Source of the DNA: Peribacillus muralis
Lineage (GTDB): Bacteria > Bacillota > Bacilli > Bacillales > DSM-1321
Assembly: GCF_001645685.2 (NCBI RefSeq)
Contig: NZ_CP017080.1
Location: 1,416,001-1,480,000 of the forward strand
Length of the DNA: 64,000 nt
Direction: 5' to 3'
Numbering within the stretch: the first letter of the stretch is position 1; every line of letters starts with the position of its first letter. Under the pieces are notes generated by a model. The model worked only from the letters and a program-made list of their open reading frames with translations, ran no database searches and was not told where the DNA came from. Made by a program: the position numbers and the translations under genes. Positions 1 through 8,351 of this stretch are shown one piece after another.

Positions 1-106
1 CTATTTTTCTTCTAAACCGAACTGGTTTGAATTCGGTAAAGATTATTTGAAATTGATCAAAATATCCAAAGCGAAACGGAAAGACTGATTCTATTATAAA
101 AAAGAA

Positions 107-135
107 TTGTTATTTTCGTAATCCTGGCGTATACT
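107..135 (+). promoter_or_regulatory. SigA-type promoter of the ykoY riboswitch transcript
   Basis: A -35 element TTGTTA (107-112) and a -10 element TATACT (130-135) are separated by 17 bp. Transcription would begin near 142, just before the riboswitch aptamer. The first 106 bases hold no gene that I can support. Confidence 0.7.
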
Positions 136-162
136 ATTAATATACTTAATAACTGATTTTCC

Positions 163-262
163 TTTTCAAAGGGGAGTAGCGTTAGGGTTCGCCCTAAAAC
201 AAAGTCGTCATTACGTGAATGGAAACATTCATCGGCTTTGTTGACATGTTTTCATGTTCAGC
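163..262 (+). promoter_or_regulatory. yybP-ykoY manganese riboswitch aptamer
   Basis: The leader holds the hallmark box AAGGGGAGTAGCGT (about 169-182), a short GGG/CCC hairpin (about 185-195), the CAAAGTCGTCATTACGTG segment (about 200-217) that pairs with CGGCTTTGTTGACAT (about 232-246), and the closing GCAAGACCTTTGCC (261-274). This layout and these conserved boxes are those of the yybP-ykoY family, which senses Mn2+. The downstream gene is a TerC-family exporter, the usual client. In the family Mn2+ binding favours read-through; here the 3' strand of the closing stem is also part of the terminator, which fits that switch. Confidence 0.93.
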
Positions 263-263
263 A

Positions 264-300
264 AGACCTTTGCCTATACGGCAAAGGTCTTTTTATTTTT
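264..300 (+). terminator. Riboswitch expression-platform terminator
   Basis: An 11-bp stem, AGACCTTTGCC (264-274) with GGCAAAGGTCT (280-290), is followed by a T-rich run. Its 5' arm overlaps the last aptamer segment, so terminator formation and the Mn2+-bound aptamer compete. Confidence 0.9.
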
Positions 301-347
301 TGACGATGCCGATAGGAAGGAAATACAAACTATTGGAGGTTGAATGG

Positions 348-1130
348 ATGGAAGCATCATTACTATTGGAATATGGCTGGGTCCTTCTCATTTTGGTCGG
401 TTTGGAAGGAATACTCGCTGCGGATAACGCAGTCGTCATGGCTGTCATGGTTAAGCATTTACCGAAAGAACAACAGCGTAAAGCCTTGTTTTATGGTCTG
501 ATGGGAGCTTTCGTTTTCCGCTTTGCAAGTTTATTCCTTATTTCCTTTCTGGTCGACGTGTGGCAAATTCAAGCAATTGGTGCGATTTATTTACTTTTCA
601 TTGCTTTTCAGAACATTTATAAAAAATACGCTCATAAAGGTAAGAAGGAAATCACAAAGCCTAAAAAGCAATCTGGCTTCTGGATGACCGTTGTAAAAGT
701 TGAAGCGGCTGATATAGCTTTCGCAATCGATTCAATGCTTGCTGCCGTCGCGCTGGCTGTTACACTTCCTGCAACAGGCTGGATGAAAGTCGGCGGTATT
801 GACGGAGGGCAATTCGCTGTTATGTTCCTCGGCGGACTGATTGGATTGATCATTATGCGATTTGCAGCAAATGGATTCGTGAAGTTGCTTCATCAGCGTC
901 CTTCACTGGAAACGGCAGCGTTTTTGATCGTAGGCTGGGTTGGAGTGAAATTGGCGGTACACACACTCGCACATCCTTCACTTGCGGTCATCGACCATCA
1001 TTTCCCTGAATCAACCCTTTGGAAATCGATTTTCTGGGTGGTATTGATTGGAATAGCGGTAGGTGCGTGGATCATCTCAAGCAAAAAAGAGAAAAATGAG
1101 AAAAAAGAAAAACAAATACAAGAAGCATAA
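348..1130 (+). CDS. ykoY: TerC-family integral membrane protein, manganese exporter YkoY (MeeF)
   Basis: The 260-residue polytopic membrane protein belongs to the TerC family and closely resembles B. subtilis YkoY (MeeF), which is linked to Mn2+ efflux and metalation of exported enzymes. The N-terminal motif LEGILAADNAVVMAVMV (about residues 18-34) and the later EAADIAFAIDS motif supply the acidic residues conserved in TerC transporters. About seven hydrophobic segments are visible and the C-terminus is a charged Lys/Glu tail. The start at 348 is chosen because TTGGAGGT lies 7 bases upstream; a longer reading frame runs back into the riboswitch and is not credible. Control is by the Mn2+ riboswitch in front. 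Confidence 0.92.
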   Translation: MEASLLLEYGWVLLILVGLEGILAADNAVVMAVMVKHLPKEQQRKALFYGLMGAFVFRFASLFLISFLVDVWQIQAIGAIYLLFIAFQNIYKKYAHKGKKEITKPKKQSGFWMTVVKVEAADIAFAIDSMLAAVALAVTLPATGWMKVGGIDGGQFAVMFLGGLIGLIIMRFAANGFVKLLHQRPSLETAAFLIVGWVGVKLAVHTLAHPSLAVIDHHFPESTLWKSIFWVVLIGIAVGAWIISSKKEKNEKKEKQIQEA

Positions 1131-1166
1131 GAACGCTGGTGAACCAAGCTAGCCTCATTTGTGGAA

Positions 1167-1205
1167 AAAAGGGTTTTGGAATGTGATCATTCCAAAACCC
1201 TTTTA
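1167..1205 (+). terminator. Rho-independent terminator of ykoY
   Basis: A perfect stem, AAGGGTTTTGGAATG paired with CATTCCAAAACCCTT, ends in TTTT about 40 bp after the ykoY stop codon. Confidence 0.9.
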
Positions 1206-1636
1206 ATGTCACAGGAAACATTCATTTACTCGCGAGACAGCTTCTTGAGTTTTAGGACACCCCGTCTCACAGTTCTTTTGGACAAAAATCAGGAATCCAC
1301 TAAGCTCGATATCTTCTTATATAAAATGGATTTACTGACATTACCCACATAACGCCTAGAACGTTTTCGAATGATATGTTAAAAGCTGTGAATATTAAAT
1401 TCCGGTTAGTAAAATGACAATTGTCCCATTGGTTTAATCAAAGATATGGAAAAAGTTACTTTAATGTAATTGCACTGTAATAAACGAGAAAAAACTAAGT
1501 ATTTTGTCATGTTATGTTTTGATCTGATTTCAATAAATCCGCAAAAATAGTTCTTTTGGTACTGTCTTTTAGACTCCCTCCGCTTAAGATAAGTATGTTG
1601 ATTCATAATTATTATCAACAGGAGCGAGGTGAGCAA
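1206..1636. other. Intergenic region upstream of sigI
   Basis: About 430 bp separate the ykoY terminator from sigI. The short frames inside lack ribosome sites and resemble nothing known. The sigI promoter must lie here, but I could not fix a convincing SigI-type or SigA-type promoter by eye. Confidence 0.5.
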
Positions 1637-2380
1637 ATGCTTGGATTGTTGTTTACAGCATTCAAAAAAAAGCGTTCTTTAGAAGAAACCGTATTGAAAA
1701 TTCAACAAGGCGATATAAGCCTTCGCAATGATACGATAGAATCATTCAAACCATTTATAGCGAAAACCGTCTCGTCAGTGTGCAGGCGTTACATATATGA
1801 ATCAGATGATGAATTCAGTATTGGTCTGATTGCTTTTAACGAAGCGATCGACAAATACTCCCCTGACAAAGGCCGTTCGTTATTGGCATTTGCCGAAACC
1901 CTCGTTAAACGAAGGGTTATAGATTATTTAAGAAGCCAGTCAAAGCGGAAGGAAATTCTTCTGGATATATCTCTTAATGATGACAATGATCAAAGCCATA
2001 TATATATCGATAATGAAAATTCCATACATGAATACGAAAAGCAAAAGGAAGCAGAAAAAAGAAAAGAAGAAATTCACCAATATATAAGTCACCTACAGGA
2101 TTTTGGACTGACATTTGAAGATCTCATTGAAAACTCTCCAAAACATGCTGATGCTAGGAAGGGAGCGATCATGATCGCCAAGCTGTTAATGGATGACGAT
2201 GAACTGAAAGAAATCCTGTTTGCCAAAAAGCGGTTGCCAGTTAAACAGCTTGAGGGAAAGGTGGAAGTGAGCAGAAAAACGATTGAACGGAACCGAAAGT
2301 ACATCATTGCTGTGGCAATCATCATAAACGGAGATTTTTTGTACTTGAATGATTATATAAAAGGGGCTATCAATGGATGA
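1637..2380 (+). CDS. sigI: RNA polymerase sigma factor SigI
   Basis: The 247-residue protein matches SigI, a Bacillales/Clostridia alternative sigma factor tied to heat and cell-envelope stress (251 residues in B. subtilis). Region 2 is seen in the stretch around SDDEFSIGLIAFNEAIDKY (about residues 55-75) and the RRVIDYLRSQSKR helix. The C-terminal DNA-binding part contains KQLEGKVEVSRKTIERNRKY near residues 196-216. The start at 1637 is preceded by GAGCGAGGTGAGC. The stop overlaps the start of the anti-sigma gene by 4 bp (ATGA), so the two are translationally coupled and co-transcribed. Confidence 0.93.
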   Translation: MLGLLFTAFKKKRSLEETVLKIQQGDISLRNDTIESFKPFIAKTVSSVCRRYIYESDDEFSIGLIAFNEAIDKYSPDKGRSLLAFAETLVKRRVIDYLRSQSKRKEILLDISLNDDNDQSHIYIDNENSIHEYEKQKEAEKRKEEIHQYISHLQDFGLTFEDLIENSPKHADARKGAIMIAKLLMDDDELKEILFAKKRLPVKQLEGKVEVSRKTIERNRKYIIAVAIIINGDFLYLNDYIKGAING

Positions 2381-3693
2381 AAAAAGGAGTTATTCTGTCA
2401 GTAAATAAGCGTACCGTTACCCTTTTGACCCCCGAGGGTGAATTCCTGAAAACAAAAAGAGGCGAACGGGCATATGAAGTGGGGGAGGAAATCACTTTTT
2501 CCCCTGTAAAACATAAGACAGCTTTCACCATTCTTAGTTTCCAATCCACCTTCAGGAAAAAGGCGGTGTTAAGTATCGCCACTACCTTTCTTATTCTTTT
2601 TTCCGTCATGCCGTCTTATTTCACTGGGCATGTGTCGGCATATATGACAATTGATGTGAATCCTAGCATTGAATTGGAGCTTGACGATCAGTTGGAAGTG
2701 CTTAAGCTTACCGGCTTGAATGAAGACGGGAAGCTCGTTATCGGACAGCTGACAAATTGGAAAGGCAAGGGAATCAAGACGGTTACAAATAGGATTGTTG
2801 AAACGACAAAGCAACTAGGATATTTAAAAGGTAAAAAACAAATAGTCGTGTCCACAACGTTATTGGATAAAGATAAAAACCTCGAAAACCATTTAAAAGA
2901 AGAGATTAAAGAAATATCCGAGCAGGATAATGTTTCAAATACAAAGATGAAGGTGATTCAGGCAACGAAAGGTGATCGGGAGCAAGCGAAGGAGCAAGGA
3001 ATCTCAACTGGTAAATATGTCGAAAAGAAATTGAAAATGAATCAAGACAAGATAAAAGTGAATAAAAGGGATCCTGAACCTGAACAAGATAAACCGAGAG
3101 CTGAGAAAATTGAAGCTTCCAAAAAGGAGGGTGACGTTCAGGGAAAGGAGAAGCATTCGGAGAGTGAAAATAAAAAAGGGAACGATTCAAATGCTATCAA
3201 GCAAAAATACACAACTGAGGTCAAGCAAACAGTACCGGGAAATTTGGTTACTCAGCCAGACGAAAATAAAGAAAAAACTATCCGGAGTGATAATAGTGCA
3301 AAACGCCCGGAGATAAAACGATTTAAGGAAAAAAGCGACGAGACAAAGAATAATCCAGGCAGCAACCGAAGCATTCAATATAAAAGAAGCGATCAAAATC
3401 AAGGCAATCGGCATCGTCAGGACATTGACCGTAAACGAAACAACCAAAGCAAACAAAGTTTTCAAGGGAATCAAGTTGGCCGTGACAACCGAAGCGATCA
3501 TTCGAAAGACAAGCAGGAAAATAAAAACAGGAATCGCGGTGAAAATCGTCATCCATCTGCCCAAGAAAAAGGAAATGGAAAAGAAAAGAATCATACCTAT
3601 CATGAAAGGAACGATCAAATAAAGGGCAAGCGGGAGAGGGAGAAGCCGAAGCGGGGTAATCATGAGGAAAACCGGCATGAGTGGAATCATTAA
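2377..3693 (+). CDS. rsgI: Membrane anti-sigma-I factor RsgI
   Basis: RsgI holds SigI at the membrane. The cytosolic RsgI N-terminal domain covers residues 1-55, one membrane helix spans about 63-83, and the outer domain opens with the family's conserved YMTIDVNPSIELELD stretch. N95-P96 in it is the position where RsgI proteins are reported to self-cleave between Asn and Pro. From about residue 200 to 438 the chain is a low-complexity, very hydrophilic tail rich in Lys, Asn, Arg, Gln and Glu, probably disordered and lying in the wall. It is 438 residues long against 381 in B. subtilis; the extra length lies in this tail. It overlaps sigI by 4 bp. Confidence 0.92.
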   Translation: MKKGVILSVNKRTVTLLTPEGEFLKTKRGERAYEVGEEITFSPVKHKTAFTILSFQSTFRKKAVLSIATTFLILFSVMPSYFTGHVSAYMTIDVNPSIELELDDQLEVLKLTGLNEDGKLVIGQLTNWKGKGIKTVTNRIVETTKQLGYLKGKKQIVVSTTLLDKDKNLENHLKEEIKEISEQDNVSNTKMKVIQATKGDREQAKEQGISTGKYVEKKLKMNQDKIKVNKRDPEPEQDKPRAEKIEASKKEGDVQGKEKHSESENKKGNDSNAIKQKYTTEVKQTVPGNLVTQPDENKEKTIRSDNSAKRPEIKRFKEKSDETKNNPGSNRSIQYKRSDQNQGNRHRQDIDRKRNNQSKQSFQGNQVGRDNRSDHSKDKQENKNRNRGENRHPSAQEKGNGKEKNHTYHERNDQIKGKREREKPKRGNHEENRHEWNH

Positions 3694-3723
3694 AAAGAGT
3701 CCAGCAGGAAGCTGGACTCTTAG
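3694..3723. terminator. Bidirectional terminator between rsgI and the SASP gene
   Basis: The stem AAGAGTCCAGC / GCTGGACTCTT with an AGGAA loop has an A-run on the left and lies between converging genes, so it can end both rsgI (+) and the SASP gene (-). The T-run is better on the minus strand. Confidence 0.85.
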
Positions 3724-3752
3724 CCATGGATATTCAATTGTGTGGTAAATTA

Positions 3753-3944
3753 TTATTGACCTTTAAGTTGAGATTGAGCTTGTTGTACTAGGCGTTTTGT
3801 AATTTCTCCACCAACGGAACCATTGGCACGTGCTGAAGTGTCGGAACCTAGTTGTACACCGAATTCTGATGCGATTTCATATTTGATTTGATCTAATGCT
3901 TGTTCAATTCCAGGAACAAGAAGGTTGTTACTGCTGTTTGCCAT
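3753..3944 (-). CDS. Alpha/beta-type small acid-soluble spore protein (SspD-like)
   Basis: This 63-residue protein is a classic alpha/beta SASP, which coats spore DNA and is degraded by the GPR protease on germination. Family marks are [22 protein letters not shown], with the GPR-type site near EIASEFG, and the C-terminal [16 protein letters not shown] segment. In B. subtilis sspD sits between rsgI and ktrD in the same neighbourhood, but the close similarity of SspA-D prevents a firm letter. A GGGGAG ribosome site precedes the ATG. Expression should be forespore-specific (SigG). Confidence 0.95.
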   Translation of the reverse strand: MANSSNNLLVPGIEQALDQIKYEIASEFGVQLGSDTSARANGSVGGEITKRLVQQAQSQLKGQ

Positions 3945-3990
3945 TTGAATCTCCCCTTTACTTTTTCAACGGCTTCTGCCGCTGTAATGA

Positions 3991-4022
3991 TAGTATAAGT
4001 AGAATAAGGAGTTTTACTTACA
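3991..4022 (-). promoter_or_regulatory. Possible SigG promoter of the SASP gene
   Basis: Read on the minus strand, TGTAAG (4022-4017) and TTATACTA (3998-3991) are 18 bp apart. The SigG consensus is about TGAATA and CATACTA, so the -10 is good and the -35 only partial. It lies about 47 bp before the start codon. Confidence 0.45.
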
Positions 4023-4176
4023 GTGACGGCATCAAACTTTTTGGTAAACCTGCCTTATTGTTGCAAGGCAGTCAGTTTTAAAAGAGAATGGAAAAAAGAA
4101 TGAAAAAAGGGTAAACTATAATTTTAATGGGTATGTGGACCATACAGTTATAAAGGAGTAAGAAAGGAAACTCTTA

Positions 4177-5529
4177 ATGATTGCTATCAGAAAAATTTTA
4201 TCAAAATTAACACCTGCTCAGCTTATCGTCGGTTATTATTTTTTGGCCGTAAGTATCTCGACCTTACTGTTAAGTCTGCCCGTCGCTCTTAAGCCTGGCG
4301 TAGAATTTGAATTCATGGACGCTTTATTCACAGCCGTTAGTGCAGTTAGTGTGACAGGTTTAACCGTTGTCAGTTTGCCGGAAGTCTATAATGAGGTAGG
4401 CTATTTCATTCTTATGTTCGTTCTCCAATTCGGCGGGATAGGCATCATGACGCTTGGAACATTTTTTTGGTTGATCTTGGGCAAGAAAATCGGCTTGAAG
4501 GAAAGACAATTGATCATGACGGATCAAAACCAATCGAACCTTTCAGGGCTTGTTAAATTATTGATCCAGATCATTCAGATATTTGTCGTAATTGAAATGA
4601 TTGGTGCTCTCGTTTTAGGCATTTACTTTCTGAATTATTTTCCAGACTGGAAAGAAGCCTTTTTACATGGATTATTTTTATCCATAAGTGCCACAACGAA
4701 TGCTGGATTTGATATCACCGGAACTTCAATGATCCCATTTAAAGACGATTATTTTATACAGTTCATCACGATTATCCTGCTTACCCTTGGAGCCATTGGA
4801 TTTCCTGTATTGATTGAGGTAAAAGAATTTCTGTCCAATAGAACCAGTACATATAGGTTTCATTTCTCCTTGTTCACAAAATTGACATCAGTTACATTCT
4901 TTTGGCTCATCATTGGCGGCACGATCATGATTTACCTGGTGGAAGCGAATGGTTTCTTTAAAGATAAGAACTGGCATGAATCATTCTTCTATTCTTTATT
5001 CATGTCTTCCAATACTCGAAGTGGCGGCTTAGCGACAATGAATGTGAGTGACTTTTCGGAGCCGACCCTATTATTGATGAGCATCCTGATGTTCATTGGT
5101 GCCTCCCCAAGTTCGGTCGGAGGGGGAATCCGCACGACAACACTAGCCCTCATGATCCTTTTTTTATGGAGTTTCATGAGGGGAAGGCGTTCCATTAAAG
5201 TATTCAAACGGGAGATCCATCCTGATGATATTCGAAAGGCGACAGCCGTAATGATCATGGGATCCCTCCTTTGCATAATGGCGGTCTTCATTTTGTCGAT
5301 TACTGAGAATTTTACTTTGATGCAAATAATTTTTGAAGTATGTTCGGCTTTTGGTTCAGTCGGCCTGTCAATGGGGATCACGCCTGAACTCAGTCATACA
5401 GGTAAAATTGTCATTATGATCATCATGTTTATTGGCCGTGTAGGGATAACCTCCCTGCTTTATATCATCGGTCATAAAGAAATTACGGAAAATTATCATT
5501 ACCCGAAAGAACGTGTCATCATCGGCTAA
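4177..5529 (+). CDS. ktrD: Low-affinity K+ channel subunit KtrD
   Basis: This 450-residue protein is the membrane half of a Trk/Ktr/HKT potassium uptake system. Four membrane-pore-membrane repeats are visible; their selectivity loops are near VSVTGLTVVSL, SATTNAGFD, SSNTRSGGLATM and SAFGSVGLSMG, each with the filter glycine. The gate-loop region ASPSSVGGGIRTTT is also present. Length (449 in B. subtilis KtrD) and position next to sigI-rsgI support KtrD over KtrB. The cytosolic RCK partner KtrC is encoded at 62960. AAAGGA lies upstream of the start. I see no c-di-AMP riboswitch in the leader, only a hairpin at about 4050-4071. Confidence 0.9.
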   Translation: MIAIRKILSKLTPAQLIVGYYFLAVSISTLLLSLPVALKPGVEFEFMDALFTAVSAVSVTGLTVVSLPEVYNEVGYFILMFVLQFGGIGIMTLGTFFWLILGKKIGLKERQLIMTDQNQSNLSGLVKLLIQIIQIFVVIEMIGALVLGIYFLNYFPDWKEAFLHGLFLSISATTNAGFDITGTSMIPFKDDYFIQFITIILLTLGAIGFPVLIEVKEFLSNRTSTYRFHFSLFTKLTSVTFFWLIIGGTIMIYLVEANGFFKDKNWHESFFYSLFMSSNTRSGGLATMNVSDFSEPTLLLMSILMFIGASPSSVGGGIRTTTLALMILFLWSFMRGRRSIKVFKREIHPDDIRKATAVMIMGSLLCIMAVFILSITENFTLMQIIFEVCSAFGSVGLSMGITPELSHTGKIVIMIIMFIGRVGITSLLYIIGHKEITENYHYPKERVIIG

Positions 5530-5546
5530 ACCGAGGCAAGAGCGTA

Positions 5547-5575
5547 GACCTTTCCTTCCAGGAAAGGTTTTTTGT
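5547..5575 (+). terminator. Terminator of ktrD
   Basis: The stem ACCTTTCCT / AGGAAAGGT with a 3-4 base loop runs into TTTTTT. Confidence 0.88.
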
Positions 5576-5723
5576 GTTGGTGGCAGGAATCAATGAATAA
5601 ATGTTGAAATTTACCTACAAGAGAGTTTATATAAAAAACTAATCTGACAAGGGCCGTGCGGATGTCATTATTAACATTTTCGTAAAGGGGGCGGAGGAAA
5701 TAAATAAGTATACTGGAAGAATT

Positions 5724-7031
5724 ATGGTTCCTGGGCTATTCATCTTAGTATTTTCGCCGATTTTAGGGTTCACCGTCCTGGAAGAAGGCGAATTTTCTGC
5801 GTTAATGGGTATTTATTTCTTCGTCGTTTTATTATTGGCCTGGTGTTTAGGTGCGATTCATGACGACAAGCGGAGGACAATCGCTCTATTGCAGGATAGC
5901 GAAGGACGTTATCGCATTTTCTCCAAGTATTCCAAGGAATTGATCAACAGCTTCAATGAGGTCATTTTCCAAACCGATCATAAAGGGAAATGGCTTTATT
6001 TAAACCCGGCTTGGAAGTCGATGAGCGGTGCAACCGTTAATGAATCACTCGGTCTTCATTTTTCTAAATATGTGGATAATGCGTCGTATCAAGACGTTTT
6101 AAAGTCTTTTGCGGAATCCTTTCATGAAGGAAATAGATATTTTCGCGTTGATATTAAGCTGCGTGATGCGAAGAAGGGAAGCAGCTGGGTCGAGGCATTC
6201 GTTAAATTGATATACGATGAAGCGGGAAAATTTATCGGTACAGCTGGAATATTATCCGAGATTAATGAACGTAAGCATGCAGAAGAAAAACTTGTAAGCT
6301 TGAATGAACACTTGGCAATCACGTCAAGCAAGTTATCTACAGCTGCCCAGCTTGCTGCAGGAATTGCGCATGAGGTAAGAAACCCGATGACAGCGATATT
6401 GGGATTCGTCAAGCTGATCAGGGACGGAGGTTCAGATAAACAGGAATATTATGATATTATTTTTTCGGAAATAAATCGAATTGAGCAAGTCTTGAATGAA
6501 CTCCTGTTGCTTTCCAAACCGAGCGGTGCGGTTTTTCTTGAGAAGGACTTAACTAAAAGCTGTGACCATGTCGTAACGTTGCTCGAGACAAACGCCGTTT
6601 TGAACAATATACAGATCCATAAAAATTATGATGCAGAACCTATTTTCATGTACTATGATGAAAATCAAATCAAGCAAGTGCTCATCAATATCATTAAAAA
6701 TTCAATAGAGTCCATGCCGGATGGCGGCAATATATATTTGAGCATCTATGAAAAAAACGGGGAAGCTTATGTTAGCATTTTGGATGAGGGTGAAGGCATT
6801 CCCGAAAATTCCCTGCAGAAAGTGGGGGAACCGTTTTTTACGACAAAATCATCAGGAACAGGTCTAGGACTTTCCGTTTGTTTCAAGATTATCGAAAAGC
6901 ATGGAGGGAAGGTTTTCATAACAAGTGAATTGAAAAAAGGAACGAAGATTGTCTGTGTATTCCCAGCCCTTCAATCGAACGGAATTAGAGGGATTGAAAA
7001 GGAGGAACTGTCAAGTCAGGGAGACACGTGA
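5724..7031 (+). CDS. Membrane PAS sensor histidine kinase, sporulation-kinase type
   Basis: Two hydrophobic helices (about residues 3-20 and 26-45) are followed by a PAS domain (about 70-185). A HisKA domain follows with the phosphoacceptor box AAGIAHEVRNPMTAILGF, then an HATPase with N box NIIKNSIESMPDGG, DEGEGI and GTGLGLS. The HEVRNPMTA box is that of the Kin kinases feeding the Spo0F-Spo0B-Spo0A relay, and no response regulator lies nearby, so it is probably an orphan Kin. A strong ribosome site GGCGGAGG ends at 5697, 26 bases before this ATG, and no ATG, GTG or TTG lies between in frame. Translation might begin on a near-cognate codon (ATA 5700 or ATT 5721). Confidence 0.85.
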   Translation: MVPGLFILVFSPILGFTVLEEGEFSALMGIYFFVVLLLAWCLGAIHDDKRRTIALLQDSEGRYRIFSKYSKELINSFNEVIFQTDHKGKWLYLNPAWKSMSGATVNESLGLHFSKYVDNASYQDVLKSFAESFHEGNRYFRVDIKLRDAKKGSSWVEAFVKLIYDEAGKFIGTAGILSEINERKHAEEKLVSLNEHLAITSSKLSTAAQLAAGIAHEVRNPMTAILGFVKLIRDGGSDKQEYYDIIFSEINRIEQVLNELLLLSKPSGAVFLEKDLTKSCDHVVTLLETNAVLNNIQIHKNYDAEPIFMYYDENQIKQVLINIIKNSIESMPDGGNIYLSIYEKNGEAYVSILDEGEGIPENSLQKVGEPFFTTKSSGTGLGLSVCFKIIEKHGGKVFITSELKKGTKIVCVFPALQSNGIRGIEKEELSSQGDT

Positions 7032-7039
7032 AATAATTG

Positions 7040-7069
7040 TTGAAAAAATCGGAAAATTATGTATATACT
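7040..7069 (+). promoter_or_regulatory. SigA-type promoter of the acyl-CoA catabolic cluster
   Basis: TTGAAA (7040-7045) and TATACT (7064-7069) have an 18-bp spacer. The start point would be near 7076, directly before the palindrome at 7086. Confidence 0.65.
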
Positions 7070-7085
7070 GTAGGAGCGAGAACAT

Positions 7086-7099
7086 ACTAACCGGTCAGT
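7086..7099. promoter_or_regulatory. Putative TetR operator 1 (ACTAACCGGTCAGT)
   Basis: This 14-bp near-palindrome lies about 10 bp after the predicted transcription start. The same pattern, ACTRACYRGTYAGT, recurs at 11416-11429 in front of the second part of the cluster. The TetR gene at 10838 is the obvious candidate binder. Confidence 0.6.
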
Positions 7100-7121
7100 T
7101 GGTTAAAAGGAGGAATTCAAT

Positions 7122-8351
7122 TTGAACTTTGAACAAACCCAAAAGGTAAAGGACCTGGAGATCAAGTTAACGGATTTCATGGAAAGGTACGTCTATCCGA
7201 ATGAAGCTGTATACAAAATACAGCTAGAGGAGCAGCAAAGCCGCTGGAGCGACATACCACCGATTTTATCTGAACTGACGGAGAAGGCAAAGGAAGAAGG
7301 ATTATGGAATTTATTCTTGCCTGATAGCATTTATGGGGCAGGTTTAACAAATCTGGAATATGCACCGCTCTGCGAAATCATGGGAAGATCGATGATCGGT
7401 CCTGAAATCTTCAACTGTAACGCACCTGATACAGGAAATATGGAAGTTCTGGTGAGGTACGGATCCGATGAACATAAGGAACGTTGGCTGAAGCCTTTGT
7501 TAGCAGGGGATATTCGCTCATGCTTCTCGATGACGGAACCGGATGTAGCGTCTTCCGATGCGACCAATATTGAGTGCAGAATCGAGAGGTCCGGTAATGA
7601 GTATGTGATAAACGGCAGGAAATGGTGGTCATCCGGGGCAGGAGATCCGCGATGCAAGATTGCCATCGTTATGGGAAAGACCGACCCTGAAGCTTTGAAG
7701 CATGAGCAACAGTCCATGATACTGGTGCCGCTGGACACGCCGGGCGTCAAAATTGAAAGAATGCTTCCTGTATTCGGCTATGACCATGCTCCTCATGGAC
7801 ATGCCGAGATCAATTTCGACAATGTGAGGGTCCCGGCAGAGAATATTTTATGGGGTGAGGGCAAGGGGTTTGCAATTGCCCAAGGAAGATTGGGTCCTGG
7901 AAGGATCCATCACTGCATGAGGCTGATCGGCGCAGCTGAAAGGGCACTTGAAGAATTATGTAAGCGCATTCAAGGTCGTGTCGCTTTTGGAAAGCCATTG
8001 GCGAGACAAGGCGTGATCATGGAGTGGGTCGCCGATTCGCGGATTGAAATCGAGCAGGCTAGACTCCTGACGTTAAAAGCCGCTTATATGATGGATACGG
8101 TAGGAAACAAAGAAGCGAAGGCGGAAATAGCCATGATAAAAGTGGTTGCGCCGAATATGGCATTGCGGGTGCTTGATCGAGCCATTCAAGGATTCGGTGC
8201 AGCGGGAATTTCCGATGATTTCCCTTTTGCCGCACATTGGGCCAATGCCCGGACGCTAAGGCTTGCTGATGGGCCGGATGAAGTTCACCGATCTCAAGTG
8301 GCAAAAATCGAGCTTCGGAAATATCAACAAAAGCATGAGGTGAAAATATGA
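7122..8351 (+). CDS. ACAD10/11-type acyl-CoA dehydrogenase
   Basis: A 409-residue FAD enzyme of the acyl-CoA dehydrogenase fold with unusually strong resemblance to the dehydrogenase half of animal ACAD10/ACAD11. [12 protein letters not shown] (about 138-149), [13 protein letters not shown] (about 164-176), [13 protein letters not shown] (about 257-269) and [11 protein letters not shown] (near 385-395) are shared signatures. In the animal proteins this module acts on 4-phosphoacyl-CoA made by a fused kinase. Here the matching kinase is a separate gene at 13562. The start codon is TTG at 7122, set by AAGGAGG 8 bases upstream. The stop overlaps the next gene by 4 bp. It is first in the cluster, behind a promoter and operator. 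Confidence 0.9.
   Translation: MNFEQTQKVKDLEIKLTDFMERYVYPNEAVYKIQLEEQQSRWSDIPPILSELTEKAKEEGLWNLFLPDSIYGAGLTNLEYAPLCEIMGRSMIGPEIFNCNAPDTGNMEVLVRYGSDEHKERWLKPLLAGDIRSCFSMTEPDVASSDATNIECRIERSGNEYVINGRKWWSSGAGDPRCKIAIVMGKTDPEALKHEQQSMILVPLDTPGVKIERMLPVFGYDHAPHGHAEINFDNVRVPAENILWGEGKGFAIAQGRLGPGRIHHCMRLIGAAERALEELCKRIQGRVAFGKPLARQGVIMEWVADSRIEIEQARLLTLKAAYMMDTVGNKEAKAEIAMIKVVAPNMALRVLDRAIQGFGAAGISDDFPFAAHWANARTLRLADGPDEVHRSQVAKIELRKYQQKHEVKI

Noticed and set aside
1161..1352. 63-codon frame after ykoY
   Set aside because: It starts within the ykoY terminator hairpin and lacks a ribosome site.
1340..1370. SigI-type promoter for sigI (ACCCAC ... CGAAT)
   Set aside because: The spacing of about 19 bp and the distance of some 270 bp from sigI do not fit well.
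3187..3690. 167-codon hydrophobic minus-strand frame
   Set aside because: It is the antisense of the polar rsgI tail: Lys/Asn codons read backwards give Phe/Leu/Ile, creating a false membrane protein.
4030..4176. c-di-AMP (ydaO) riboswitch before ktrD
   Set aside because: The leader is too short and lacks the conserved boxes; only one simple hairpin (4050-4071) is present.
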